Positions 51,744 through 60,138 of a stretch of DNA of 64,000 nucleotides are shown here, piece after piece. The position numbers and the translations under genes are program-made. Position 1 is the stretch's first letter. Each line of letters opens with the position of its first letter. This DNA is from DATCHW01 sp036508135 (lineage in GTDB: Bacteria; Bacteroidota; Ignavibacteria; Tepidaquicellales; Tepidaquicellaceae). The stretch spans positions 62,001-126,000 of the forward strand of contig DATCHW010000221.1 of NCBI GenBank assembly GCA_036508135.1, in the 5' to 3' direction. The notes under the pieces were generated by a model, which saw only the letters and a program-made list of their open reading frames with translations, was not told where the DNA came from and ran no database searches.

Positions 51744-52163
51744 TTAGTTATTGTCTAGTTTCTTGATTTTCTTTACGAAAGCATCCGGGAAACCTTTTCC
51801 TCTTACGTATCCCATATATGCATTAGCTTTTTCAGGATCCGTAAATCTGCCTACTGCGACTATATAATAATTATTCTCGAAAATTATTTCGGTTTTTTTA
51901 CCAAGAATAGAATCTGCATTTAATGACATATTATCAGCAAATTGCTTCTTCGCGAAAGAAGCTATCTGAACTACAAGTTCAAATTTGACGGGAACAAATT
52001 TAATTTCCGTTCTCGTTCGTATAGTATCAATTTGTACGATAGTTGTATCAGGAATATACATTTGTTCTTCCGCAAAATCTTCTGCGGCATCACATCCCCA
52101 AAAACAGGCAGATGATATAAATATCAAAAACGGTAGTGCTAAAAAATACAATAAGTTTTTCAT
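51744..52163 (-). CDS. SPOR-domain lipoprotein (first of a pair)
   Basis: A 139-residue protein starting MKNLLYF, like its downstream paralogue, with hydrophobic signal and a lipobox-like segment (SSACFWGCD; Cys20 or Cys24). The SPOR domain is at ~60-130 (ELVVQIASFAKKQFADNM, YYIVAVGRFTDPEKANAYMG). A TIVQIDTIRTRTEIKF linker corresponds to the VDTIRKQITV linker of the partner. Presumably outer- or inner-membrane anchored and septum-binding. Confidence 0.83.
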   Translation of the reverse strand: MKNLLYFLALPFLIFISSACFWGCDAAEDFAEEQMYIPDTTIVQIDTIRTRTEIKFVPVKFELVVQIASFAKKQFADNMSLNADSILGKKTEIIFENNYYIVAVGRFTDPEKANAYMGYVRGKGFPDAFVKKIKKLDNN

Positions 52164-52316
52164 TTTTTTACCATCTTTAATTTTTTATGGGTCCTGATAT
52201 AAACACCCTAAATCATTGTTTATGAAATATATAATATTTTTTAGATAAATTTGAGTCTTTAATACATTACTTTAAATTATTGTTTCCAATAGCCCCGGGA
52301 CGGAATCAACCGGTAT

Positions 52317-52934
52317 TTATTTAACAAGTATGTTTAACTGCCTCAGAAAACTCTTGTGCTTTGTATAATGAATGCCTTTCATTCCTAATGACCTTGCCGA
52401 TTTTATATTTTCCATCAGGTCATCTATTAACAATGTTTTCTCAGGATTCAATTTGTATTTTTGAAGTACATATCTGAATAACCTTTTGTCAGGTTTTTTC
52501 ATATTTACTTTAAATGACAAAATCCTGTTCCTTATAAGCGTAACATAAGGAAAATTTTTATAAATGTAGTTTATGTGATGTGAACAAGTATTCGATAGTA
52601 GAAAGAGCTTGTATTTTCTGTCATTTGATACTTGTTCCAGAAAATTTTTCATAGGAGTATTTTCCCAGAAAATATCTTTGTATAAAAAAGTAAAATCGGA
52701 ATAACCGGTTTTCAGGTTAAATTTTCTCTTCAGTTTCTTAAAGAGGTCTTTATGCGCAAGCCTGCCGGTGATAAGTTTAATATCGAGTTTCTTGTTGATA
52801 ATATACCTTCTTAACTCTGCAGGATTAAGTTTCTTTTCTAACCTTGATATTCCTTCATAAAAATAGTAGAAATCATAGAAGCATAAAGTATTGCCAAGGT
52901 CGAATATAATATTTTCTATTTTACCGGGCTTCAA
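52317..52934 (-). CDS. HAD family hydrolase (HAD-IA type)
   Basis: A 205-residue phosphatase-like protein: motif I IIFDLGNTLCF (Asp12; the second Asp of the usual DxDGT is replaced by Gly-Asn), motif II LLSNTC, motif III Lys in NMKKPDKRLF and motif IV LLIDDLMENI. The helical cap between motifs I and II places it near subfamily IA phosphatases/dehalogenases. The DxGN form occurs in epoxide-hydrolase-type members, so phosphatase activity is not certain. The start is TTG, three bases after gpmA. Confidence 0.83.
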   Translation of the reverse strand: MKPGKIENIIFDLGNTLCFYDFYYFYEGISRLEKKLNPAELRRYIINKKLDIKLITGRLAHKDLFKKLKRKFNLKTGYSDFTFLYKDIFWENTPMKNFLEQVSNDRKYKLFLLSNTCSHHINYIYKNFPYVTLIRNRILSFKVNMKKPDKRLFRYVLQKYKLNPEKTLLIDDLMENIKSARSLGMKGIHYTKHKSFLRQLNILVK

Positions 52935-52937
52935 TCT

Positions 52938-53543
52938 TTAGAGATATTTTTTCTCGAGAACATTGAGGTCTTTATCAAGTACATATATTTTTGGTATCCC
53001 GGTAGGGATTTCAGTTTCAAGTATCTGTTCTTTCGTTAGCTTTTCGAGATACATCACAAGTGCCCTCAGACTGTTGCCATGAGCAGATATCAGAATATTT
53101 TTCCCTGCTTTCAGCTCGGGAAGTATCTTGCTTTCCCAGTAGGGAATTACTCGTGCGGCGGTATCCTGCAGACTCTCGCCTCCGGGAGGTGCAACATCAT
53201 AACTCCTTCTCCATATTCTTACCTGTTCGTCCCCGAATTTTTTTCTCATTTCATCTTTGTTCAAGCCCTGTAAATCTCCGTACATTCTTTCGTTGAGGGC
53301 TTTATCATATTGGATAGGAATATTTTCCTGGCCTATTATTTCCAATATTATTTTAAGGGTTCTCTGGGCTCGCGTCAATGCAGAAGTAAAAGCTTCATCA
53401 AATTTATAGTCTACGAGCTTTTCTCCTGCCTGGTTTGCTTCTTCAATCCCTTTAGGGGAGAGATCTATATCAATCCATCCGGTGAATCTATTTTCTAAAT
53501 TCCATAAGGATTGACCATGTCTTACAATCACTAAATTTGGCAT
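52938..53543 (-). CDS. gpmA: 2,3-bisphosphoglycerate-dependent phosphoglycerate mutase, short form
   Basis: A 201-residue histidine-phosphatase-fold mutase converting 3- to 2-phosphoglycerate. RHGQSLWNLENRFTGW carries phospho-His9; LNERMYGDLQG supplies Glu85; second His155 is in SAHGNSLRAL. About 30-50 residues shorter than E. coli GpmA because the long loop before the second His is missing, as in known compact dPGMs. It precedes the HAD gene by three bases. With pgk and eno it completes three successive steps. Confidence 0.94.
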   Translation of the reverse strand: MPNLVIVRHGQSLWNLENRFTGWIDIDLSPKGIEEANQAGEKLVDYKFDEAFTSALTRAQRTLKIILEIIGQENIPIQYDKALNERMYGDLQGLNKDEMRKKFGDEQVRIWRRSYDVAPPGGESLQDTAARVIPYWESKILPELKAGKNILISAHGNSLRALVMYLEKLTKEQILETEIPTGIPKIYVLDKDLNVLEKKYL

Positions 53544-53636
53544 TTTTCAAAAAGTTTATTTATTAAATATCTATTTCTTGTTACAGACTTTCCTGTTTTT
53601 TTATTCTTTTCACACTAATAGAATGTCCGGGATTGT

Positions 53637-54185
53637 TTATGTTTTCCATTTAATAGAACAACCCATCGAAGGATTTTGATTTACATCCGGATCTTTATTA
53701 TCTAGTATATCCTTGAAAGCATTTTCAAGCTCACGCTTTGTTACACTGGCCTCTTCTTTCCAGTTATCATCCAGCCTTCCCCTGTATTTCAATTTCCTTT
53801 CTTTGTTGTAAACATATATATCAGGAGTGCAGACGGCATCGTATTTCCTTGCTGTATCCTGAGTATCGTCAATAAGATAGGGGAAATTCATTTCATTTTC
53901 TTTGTAAAATATTTTCATGTTATCAAAAGAATCTTCCGGATATGCATTAATATCGTTTGGATTTATTCCGATTAATTGTACACTTTTCTCTGCGTATCGA
54001 TGTTGTAGTTCAGTAAATCTTTTTATCACCGCTTTCACATAAGGGCAATGATTGCACATAAAAATAATGACGAGTATATCTTTCGTGATAAAATCCTGAA
54101 TAGAGTAAACTTTCCCGTCAGTTCCTTTCAGCGAAAAATCAATTACGCCGGAATTTAAATTGTTAGCGTTGTTTTCTAACAGCAT
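53637..54185 (-). CDS. Thioredoxin-fold redoxin-family protein
   Basis: A 182-residue soluble protein resembling AhpC/TSA-like redoxins of the DUF899/'thioredoxin family' group. The core strand is IIFMCNHCPYVKAVIKRF with Cys44 and Cys47 forming a CxxC, followed by LIGINPNDINAYPEDSF, FPYLIDD and TPDIYVYN. No signal peptide. CNHCPYVKA is typical of a family often annotated as peroxiredoxin-like. It probably reduces or oxidises thiols. It lies nine bases after the charged protein gene. Confidence 0.86.
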   Translation of the reverse strand: MLLENNANNLNSGVIDFSLKGTDGKVYSIQDFITKDILVIIFMCNHCPYVKAVIKRFTELQHRYAEKSVQLIGINPNDINAYPEDSFDNMKIFYKENEMNFPYLIDDTQDTARKYDAVCTPDIYVYNKERKLKYRGRLDDNWKEEASVTKRELENAFKDILDNKDPDVNQNPSMGCSIKWKT

Positions 54186-54194
54186 AATATGATA

Positions 54195-54716
54195 TTAAAA
54201 AGCTTCTTCTTCCTCTTCATCAAGTTCTGGATGAAATTCTTCGTAAATGAAATTTATATGTAAATTCGTGTCTATTATATCTTCTACCTGTTGTGAAAAT
54301 ATCTCTTCTGTTATGAATCTGTATTTTTCTTCGATAGAATATTCGTTTTGAAAATGAACTATAATTCTTTTCTCTTCGAGTAATGTGATCAGTTTTATGT
54401 ATTCCTCTTTTAAAGTTTTTGGATCAAGGTCTTCCGCTTTTTTAATTTTTGGCTTGCCAAGCAGGATAAAAACTCTTTTTAGTTTTGCGTGCAGATGTGT
54501 TTTCTCGAATATCTTAACCTCTTTTATGAAATCAGAATTATCTTCGATATCTTCCGATGACTCGGGTAGATCTGAAATGGATTCCTTTTTTATGATTTCA
54601 AGGTCTTCTTCCAGAAGGAGGCTCTGCTTCTTTTCCTTCTTTATATTTTTTTTCCCGACGGTTTTTCCGGATTTATTTTTTTCTGCTTTAATATTGTTAT
54701 TTTTTGTATTGCCCAT
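54195..54716 (-). CDS. Highly charged protein of unknown function
   Basis: A 173-residue cytoplasmic protein. Residues 1-35 are Lys/Asn-rich (NKSGKTVGKKNIKKEKK), 35-70 acidic, ~75-160 look folded (KRVFILLGKPKIKKAEDLD, IIVHFQNEYSIEEKYRFIT, LHINFIYEEFHPE) and the C-terminus ends DEEEEEAF. The bipolar low-complexity ends suggest nucleic-acid or protein binding. No family recognised. Neighbours: redoxin downstream by nine bases, cdsA upstream by 82. Confidence 0.7.
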   Translation of the reverse strand: MGNTKNNNIKAEKNKSGKTVGKKNIKKEKKQSLLLEEDLEIIKKESISDLPESSEDIEDNSDFIKEVKIFEKTHLHAKLKRVFILLGKPKIKKAEDLDPKTLKEEYIKLITLLEEKRIIVHFQNEYSIEEKYRFITEEIFSQQVEDIIDTNLHINFIYEEFHPELDEEEEEAF

Positions 54717-54798
54717 TTATAATCAATTAAAAAATCTTTTCTGTTTACAAAATTAATAAATTTACTTAACAATTCAAGTTAATTTATTACAAAATGAA

Positions 54799-55620
54799 TT
54801 AAAAGAAAAAATATATGTATATCAAAGGTGCTACGAATATCAGACTGTCAAATCTGTCCAGAACCCCCCCGTGTCCGGGTATAATATTTGATGAGTCTTT
54901 TACATCGCAATATCTTTTCAGCATTGACTCAAATAAATCCCCGATCTGACCAAATGTTCCGATTATCGAACCTGTTATTAATGCATCTGCGGTATTTAAT
55001 TTATCCGGAAGGATTAAATGAAATATAAGTGCCGCAGCAATCGTGAAAATAAATCCGGAAATACTGCCTTCTATTGTCTTCTTAGGACTGATGGTTGATA
55101 ACTTGTGCTTGCCGAATAATCTTCCTCCAAAATATGCAAATGTATCACATACCCATATAAGAACAAATATGTAAATTACATAGTTGAAGTTCTGCGGAAG
55201 TTTTTCTCCGCTTACGTAAAATAAATTTAATATCAAAAGCGGCAGTGTGATATATAAAAAACCCGCAGCGGAAATAACCGGATTGAGAGGACTTCTTTTC
55301 TCTGTTCTGAATATTTCAAAAGTAAAGATCAGAAGTGTGGAAAGTATGAAAAGTAGCATTACATATTCCGGATGCCCCGGTGCAACAAATGAAATCGTCA
55401 ACAAACCTGTATATAAAAAAATAGAAACGGATTTCAGAGGATATATGCCTTTATTTTTAAATATATTATAAAACTCGAAAAGGCATAGTATTTCTACAAC
55501 TAAAGAGAAAGCAAAGAAAAAATAACCTCCTTTGTAAAAAATAAACAACAACAAAGGAATTCCGATTACTCCGACTAAAACTCTTTTTGTAAGATTGCTT
55601 GTCCTTTTATCGTCGCTCAA
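54799..55620 (-). CDS. cdsA: Phosphatidate cytidylyltransferase
   Basis: A 273-residue polytopic enzyme making CDP-diacylglycerol from phosphatidate and CTP, the branch point for PgsA and PssA. The signature near the C-terminus is intact: SMLKRYCDVKDSSNIIPGHG then GVLDRFDSL. Upstream: WVCDTFAYFGGRLFGKHKL and SPKKTIEGS. About eight helices. The start is TTG, overlapping the CPBP stop by four bases (TTGA). Confidence 0.95.
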   Translation of the reverse strand: MSDDKRTSNLTKRVLVGVIGIPLLLFIFYKGGYFFFAFSLVVEILCLFEFYNIFKNKGIYPLKSVSIFLYTGLLTISFVAPGHPEYVMLLFILSTLLIFTFEIFRTEKRSPLNPVISAAGFLYITLPLLILNLFYVSGEKLPQNFNYVIYIFVLIWVCDTFAYFGGRLFGKHKLSTISPKKTIEGSISGFIFTIAAALIFHLILPDKLNTADALITGSIIGTFGQIGDLFESMLKRYCDVKDSSNIIPGHGGVLDRFDSLIFVAPLIYIYFFF

Positions 55621-56528
55621 TTTGCTATTAATCCTGTTTTATTTTTCTTAAATAATTTTCGCATTGTTATTAATATTAATATAAATATCACCAGTGAAAT
55701 CGAACCCCAGATTATAAGTTGTCTGAATTCTTCGGGAGTAGATAATGAGGAGTTACTTGCAAATTCTTCACCTATAAAATATACGGCAGCTGCAGATATG
55801 AAATTATTAATAAAATGTACTGCAATTGCAGTGTATATGCTACCGCTGTAATAAGCCGTGAGCGTGATGTAAATACCGAGTATGATAAGCGGAATTAAAT
55901 TGAACGGATCAAAATGGAATAAAGCAAAAAGAATACCTGAAAATATTATTGCATAAGAAACCTTTAGGAACTTTTGCATATTTGAAAATATAAGACCCCG
56001 GAAAAGAAATTCTTCGCAAATTGCAGGTGTGACTGCAATTACAAAAACCACAACCATAAATTCAATTACAGAATGCGATTTTACCATTTCCATTACTGAT
56101 GCTTCTATCATGTCAAAAAAATCTTTTATCCTTTTTAAAGTCTCTCCACCAAAAGGTAGTGAAAAAAATATTTTATTCTGAAGAATTAAATACAGTTGAA
56201 GAAACGGTTGGATTATCAGGATTCCGGCTAAACTTAAAAGGAACATTTTAATATCGGGTGTATGCAGTTTAAATGTACTTTTAACATCATCACCGCGGAG
56301 CATATTAAGCAGGATTACCGGTATAAGAAGAAACATAAACTGTGAAAACGAAATTACTATGCGAAAGGTTCTTATATCTTTAATTCTGACGCCCGGCTCG
56401 ATTCCGGTAAATAAGGCGCTGATAACTCCTCCGATAATCTGATAAGTTACAAAAACCACAGCAAGTGTAATCACTATAAATAATGCCGGATTCATATTTG
56501 CCAGAGGGGCTTTCTTCTCTTCTTCCAA
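55617..56528 (-). CDS. CPBP (CAAX/Abi) family intramembrane metalloprotease
   Basis: A 303-residue membrane protein with about eight helices. The CPBP motifs are present: motif 1 CEEFLFRG (Glu-Glu and Arg), motif 2 FALFHFDPFN and motif 3 HFINNF, the metal-binding and catalytic set of glutamic/metallo-type intramembrane proteases. Members process prenylated proteins, bacteriocins or regulators; the substrate is unknown. It overlaps cdsA by four bases, so the two are translated together. The start is TTG. Confidence 0.9.
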   Translation of the reverse strand: MEEEKKAPLANMNPALFIVITLAVVFVTYQIIGGVISALFTGIEPGVRIKDIRTFRIVISFSQFMFLLIPVILLNMLRGDDVKSTFKLHTPDIKMFLLSLAGILIIQPFLQLYLILQNKIFFSLPFGGETLKRIKDFFDMIEASVMEMVKSHSVIEFMVVVFVIAVTPAICEEFLFRGLIFSNMQKFLKVSYAIIFSGILFALFHFDPFNLIPLIILGIYITLTAYYSGSIYTAIAVHFINNFISAAAVYFIGEEFASNSSLSTPEEFRQLIIWGSISLVIFILILITMRKLFKKNKTGLIAN

Positions 56529-56714
56529 ATTAAAAATTATTCGCTAAATTTATAAATTTATATTTGAATAATATCATTAAAAATATTAAAAGTTTAAATG
56601 TTAAAAGTTTATTTTGAAATCTAATTTAAAAGTTTTTGAATTCTTAATCATTTGACTTATACCGGAATTCGTTACAAATTGAATTTGAATTATTTAAGAT
56701 ATATTTTATATGCT

Positions 56715-57686
56715 ATGTCTGGAAATTTTGATTTTGAAAACACGGAACAAAAGAAAAAAAGAAAATTTGGTTTTTTATTAAATATTCTGCTTTTTATTCT
56801 TACTTTCTTCAGCACTACTTTAGCAGGTGTTGCTTGGCTAAATCAGAATCCTTACGCACTCGAAAATTTTACTCTCGGGTTACAGTATGCTATTCTGCTG
56901 TTGGCAATAATTACTTTTCACGAATTCGGGCACTACTTTGCGGCTAAATATCATAAGATTGATGTTACCTTACCTTATTATATTCCATTTCCGTTTTTAT
57001 TTCTGAATCCTTTTGGTACGATGGGAGCTGTAATAAAAATGAAATCGCCGGCACAAACCCGAAAATCTCTTTTCGATGTCGGCATTGCGGGACCTATTGC
57101 AGGCTGGGTTGTATCTATGATATTTTTGCTGTATGGTTATCTAACTTTACCGGGTATGGATTATTTATTCAATATACATCCGGAATATATTACGAATGGC
57201 ATTCCGACTACAGGACTTACTTTCGGAAATAATCTTATTTTTTTAATTTTTGAAAAAATATTTTATACTTCGAAAGTATTTATTCCGCCGATGAATGAAG
57301 TTTATCATTATCCTTTTCTATGTGCAGGATGGTTCGGATTGCTGATAACCTCTCTGAATATGATGCCTGTAGGGCAGCTCGACGGCGGACATATTTCATA
57401 TACTATGTTCGGGACAAACCATAAAATAATTGCTCATATTATTTTCTATCTTCTTGTAATTTTCGGTCTGCTGGGTTTACTTCCGTTTCTCAATATCAAT
57501 TTTGAACTTGGTTCTGTCAACTGGCTTGTATGGGCTATATTGATTTATTTTGTAATCAAGATAGAACATCCGCCGATTTGCACCGATATGGAACAACCTT
57601 TAGGAAACACGAGGCTTATACTCGGATGGTTCTCATTCTTTATTTTCATTACGTCTTTTTGCCCGATACCAATTAGTGAAATTTAA
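56715..57686 (+). CDS. Site-2 protease family (M50) intramembrane metalloprotease
   Basis: A 323-residue polytopic protein. Zinc site HEFGH is in ITFHEFGHYFAAKYH, and the third ligand is in PVGQLDGGHISY. NPFGTMGAVIKMKSP and FDVGIAGPIAGWV are characteristic of the family. No PDZ domain, so it is the compact type rather than RseP. A longer frame begins at TTG 56652, but ATG 56715 gives the natural start MSGNFDFENTEQKKK before the first helix. Role: probably regulated cleavage of membrane-bound factors. Confidence 0.9.
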   Translation: MSGNFDFENTEQKKKRKFGFLLNILLFILTFFSTTLAGVAWLNQNPYALENFTLGLQYAILLLAIITFHEFGHYFAAKYHKIDVTLPYYIPFPFLFLNPFGTMGAVIKMKSPAQTRKSLFDVGIAGPIAGWVVSMIFLLYGYLTLPGMDYLFNIHPEYITNGIPTTGLTFGNNLIFLIFEKIFYTSKVFIPPMNEVYHYPFLCAGWFGLLITSLNMMPVGQLDGGHISYTMFGTNHKIIAHIIFYLLVIFGLLGLLPFLNINFELGSVNWLVWAILIYFVIKIEHPPICTDMEQPLGNTRLILGWFSFFIFITSFCPIPISEI

Positions 57687-57732
57687 TAAAATTATTTTTA
57701 GAAAAGATTTGTTACAGTATTTGTTGTAAAAT

Positions 57733-58971
57733 ATGAACACACGAAATAGAAGTTTCACGGTAATATTCATGGTAATATTTATTGACCTGCTCGGGTTTGG
57801 AATAATTATACCTATTTTGCCTTACTTTTCAGAGAATGTGCTGTTGATGAATAAAACAACTATCGGATTATTGACCGGAATATATTCTCTTATGCAGTTT
57901 GTATTTACACCTGTCTGGGGTTCGCTGTCGGATGTTTACGGAAGAAAACCGATTTTGACAATGTCACTTCTCGGGAATGTGATAGCTTATTCGGTTATGG
58001 CTCTTGTATTTACAAATGTTGTTGCCTCTATTCCTCTTTTGTTTATTGCACGGGCGTTTGCAGGATTTTTCTCTGCTAATCTTTCGGCTGCACAGGCAGT
58101 CGTTTCGGATATTACTACTCCGGAAGAAAGGTCAAAAGGAATGGGAATTATCGGAGCAGCTTTCGGGCTTGGATTTGTTTTTGGTCCTGCTTTAGGAGGA
58201 TTCCTATCGTATTATTTCGGTTATGGATTACCAATGATACTATCCGCCGTATTTTCCCTTATCGCTCTTACAGTTTGTATTTCAGTGTTTAAAGAAACTC
58301 TTCCTGAAGATTTAAAAATACATAATAAAAAATCATTTAGTTTATCCGATGTAAAGATCATAAATTTTAAAGCAGTTAACGATGTGATAAAAAATAAAAA
58401 TGTTGGAATTTATGTCATTATATTTTTCTTTATCACTTTTTCGTTCGCCAATATTTTCGGGAACTTCCAGTACTTTATCGAGCGGAAAGAAGGACTTAAT
58501 ATGAACGCAGAACAGGCTGGTTTCTTGCTTTCCTATCTTGGAATAATAGCGGCAATTGTTCAGACCGGTTTTATCAAAGCGTTCAAAAAATGGATTGGCG
58601 AAAAAAAATCTGTAATCATCGGTAATATTCTGGTTTGTGTCGGTCTTTTTTTTATTCCCTTTTCTACATCTGTGTGGATGCTGTTGTTCGTAATGACGAT
58701 TCTCGGTTTTGGAAATGGATTGAATAATGCAATGACTCTCGGGTTAATATCCCAGAATGTAAGCAGGCAGGAGCAGGGTAGTGTGCTTGGAATTAACCAG
58801 TCTTTAAGCTCTCTCGCCAGGTTTATTGGTCCTCTGTGGGGTGGATTTATTTATGACAGGTTCAGTTATCACTATCCATTTATTTCCGGTTCAGTATTTA
58901 TGTTGATTATCACTGTTATAGCAGTTATTGTTTTACGAAGCCGGAAATTACAATCAGCGAAATCAGTTTAA
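57733..58971 (+). CDS. MFS transporter, TetA-like drug exporter family
   Basis: A 412-residue transporter with 12 predicted helices. Motif A, GSLSDVYGRKPIL, follows helix 2, FIDLLGFGIIIPILPYF is a helix-1 sequence typical of the DHA1/TetA-type drug:H+ antiporters, and motif-C-like GLGFVFGPALGG follows helix 5. Substrate unknown; resistance cannot be claimed. It is 46 bases after the M50 gene on the same strand and ends convergent with pgeF, nine bases apart. Confidence 0.92.
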   Translation: MNTRNRSFTVIFMVIFIDLLGFGIIIPILPYFSENVLLMNKTTIGLLTGIYSLMQFVFTPVWGSLSDVYGRKPILTMSLLGNVIAYSVMALVFTNVVASIPLLFIARAFAGFFSANLSAAQAVVSDITTPEERSKGMGIIGAAFGLGFVFGPALGGFLSYYFGYGLPMILSAVFSLIALTVCISVFKETLPEDLKIHNKKSFSLSDVKIINFKAVNDVIKNKNVGIYVIIFFFITFSFANIFGNFQYFIERKEGLNMNAEQAGFLLSYLGIIAAIVQTGFIKAFKKWIGEKKSVIIGNILVCVGLFFIPFSTSVWMLLFVMTILGFGNGLNNAMTLGLISQNVSRQEQGSVLGINQSLSSLARFIGPLWGGFIYDRFSYHYPFISGSVFMLIITVIAVIVLRSRKLQSAKSV

Positions 58972-58980
58972 TCTGTGATT

Positions 58981-59727
58981 TCAGTGAATAAGTCCTATCA
59001 CACCTATCAATCTGCCTGCATTCTCTTTTTCTTTGCGGTATGAAAATAATATGCTGCTGTTTGCGTATGTGCATAAAGGTGAGATTTCAATATTACCTCT
59101 TCTTACTCCGCGATTTAACAATTGAAATAAATTATCTGTTTTGAGGTCAAGGTAATATTTTCCGTTTTTAAGTTCTTTGCTTTCTTCAGAAAAAAAATCT
59201 GCAATTTCCTTGCTCACTTCATAATGCTCTTTTGATATTCCGGGACCGATGTATGCAACTATGTCTGCTGAGTTTATTCCGTAATTTTCTTTTAATACCG
59301 AAATCATCTTTGAGAGAATTTTATCACGGGAACCTTTCCATCCTGAATGAACCCCTGCTATAACTTTCTTTACCGGATCATACAGAAATATTGGAATGCA
59401 GTCGGCTGCTTTTATTGTCAGAAAAATATTCTTTTTGTCGGTATGCAATCCGTCACTGTTATCAAAATGACCTGATACCTCTCCGTAATTAATATTGGTT
59501 GAATGAATCTGCGTTTGGGTAATAATATTATCCGGCGAAATATTGATATATTCGAAAAAACTTTTAAACCTCTTCTTTATTCCTTTCTGTTTAAGCAAAT
59601 CAGATTTATCGTCATTTATAACCGGATCTTTTCCGTAATCCATCCAATCCTTTGTGCTGAATGCAAAAAATAATTCCGGGTATTTGCTAAATAGTGAAGA
59701 TTTGATTATAAGCGGATATTTATTCAT
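58981..59727 (-). CDS. pgeF: Peptidoglycan editing factor PgeF (YfiH/LACC1-type)
   Basis: A 248-residue multicopper-oxidase-like fold protein of the YfiH family. Zn ligands sit in QTQIHSTN, KAADCIPIFLYD and GVHSGWKGS, followed by YIGPGISKEHYEV. Family members act as purine nucleoside phosphorylases/deaminases; in E. coli YfiH corrects a peptidoglycan precursor error (L-Ser for L-Ala). It overlaps arfB by eight bases on the same strand, so translation is coupled. Confidence 0.92.
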   Translation of the reverse strand: MNKYPLIIKSSLFSKYPELFFAFSTKDWMDYGKDPVINDDKSDLLKQKGIKKRFKSFFEYINISPDNIITQTQIHSTNINYGEVSGHFDNSDGLHTDKKNIFLTIKAADCIPIFLYDPVKKVIAGVHSGWKGSRDKILSKMISVLKENYGINSADIVAYIGPGISKEHYEVSKEIADFFSEESKELKNGKYYLDLKTDNLFQLLNRGVRRGNIEISPLCTYANSSILFSYRKEKENAGRLIGVIGLIH

Positions 59728-60133
59728 CTATTGCCGGTTTGCTCCTTTGTGATTTCTTATAAGATTTAATTTTTTTTTTCTGAATCCTGTTTTCTTTGGA
59801 AATAATTGTTGGTTTGGTTTTTAGTCTTTTCTTCTCTTTTTTAAGTCCTGATTTAATAAGTTCAGTAATTTTTTTGTTTACTCTCAATTTATTCAGATAT
59901 TGCGATCGTTCAACCTGTGAGGTTATTTTTAAAATTCCGTTCTTATCGGTTCGGTTGCTTAATTTCTTTAATAGTCGTTCTTTGTCTTCATCTGAGAGAA
60001 ACTTAGAATTTGGAATATCAAAGGAGAGTTCGATTTTAGTCTCTACCTTGTTAACGTTTTGTCCGCCTTTTCCTCCGCTGCGAGAGGACTTATATGTGAC
60101 TTCGCTTAATATATTATCTTCGTTTTTGATCAT
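59720..60133 (-). CDS. arfB: ArfB-type peptidyl-tRNA hydrolase (release-factor-like GGQ protein)
   Basis: A 137-residue ribosome-rescue factor. The GGQ motif lies in SSRSGGKGGQNVNKVETK (Gln coordinates peptide release), and the Lys-rich C-terminal tail (KKEKKRLKTK, KKKIKSYKKSQRSK) should enter the empty mRNA channel of a stalled ribosome. Length matches ArfB/YaeJ, without a stop-codon recognition domain. It follows rmuC by five bases and overlaps pgeF by eight. Confidence 0.95.
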   Translation of the reverse strand: MIKNEDNILSEVTYKSSRSGGKGGQNVNKVETKIELSFDIPNSKFLSDEDKERLLKKLSNRTDKNGILKITSQVERSQYLNKLRVNKKITELIKSGLKKEKKRLKTKPTIISKENRIQKKKIKSYKKSQRSKPAIDE

Positions 60134-60138
60134 AAATA

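Noticed and set aside
57733..58971. Annotation of the MFS gene as a tetracycline resistance determinant
   Set aside because: Family similarity to DHA1/TetA exporters does not show the substrate; chromosomal members often export other compounds.
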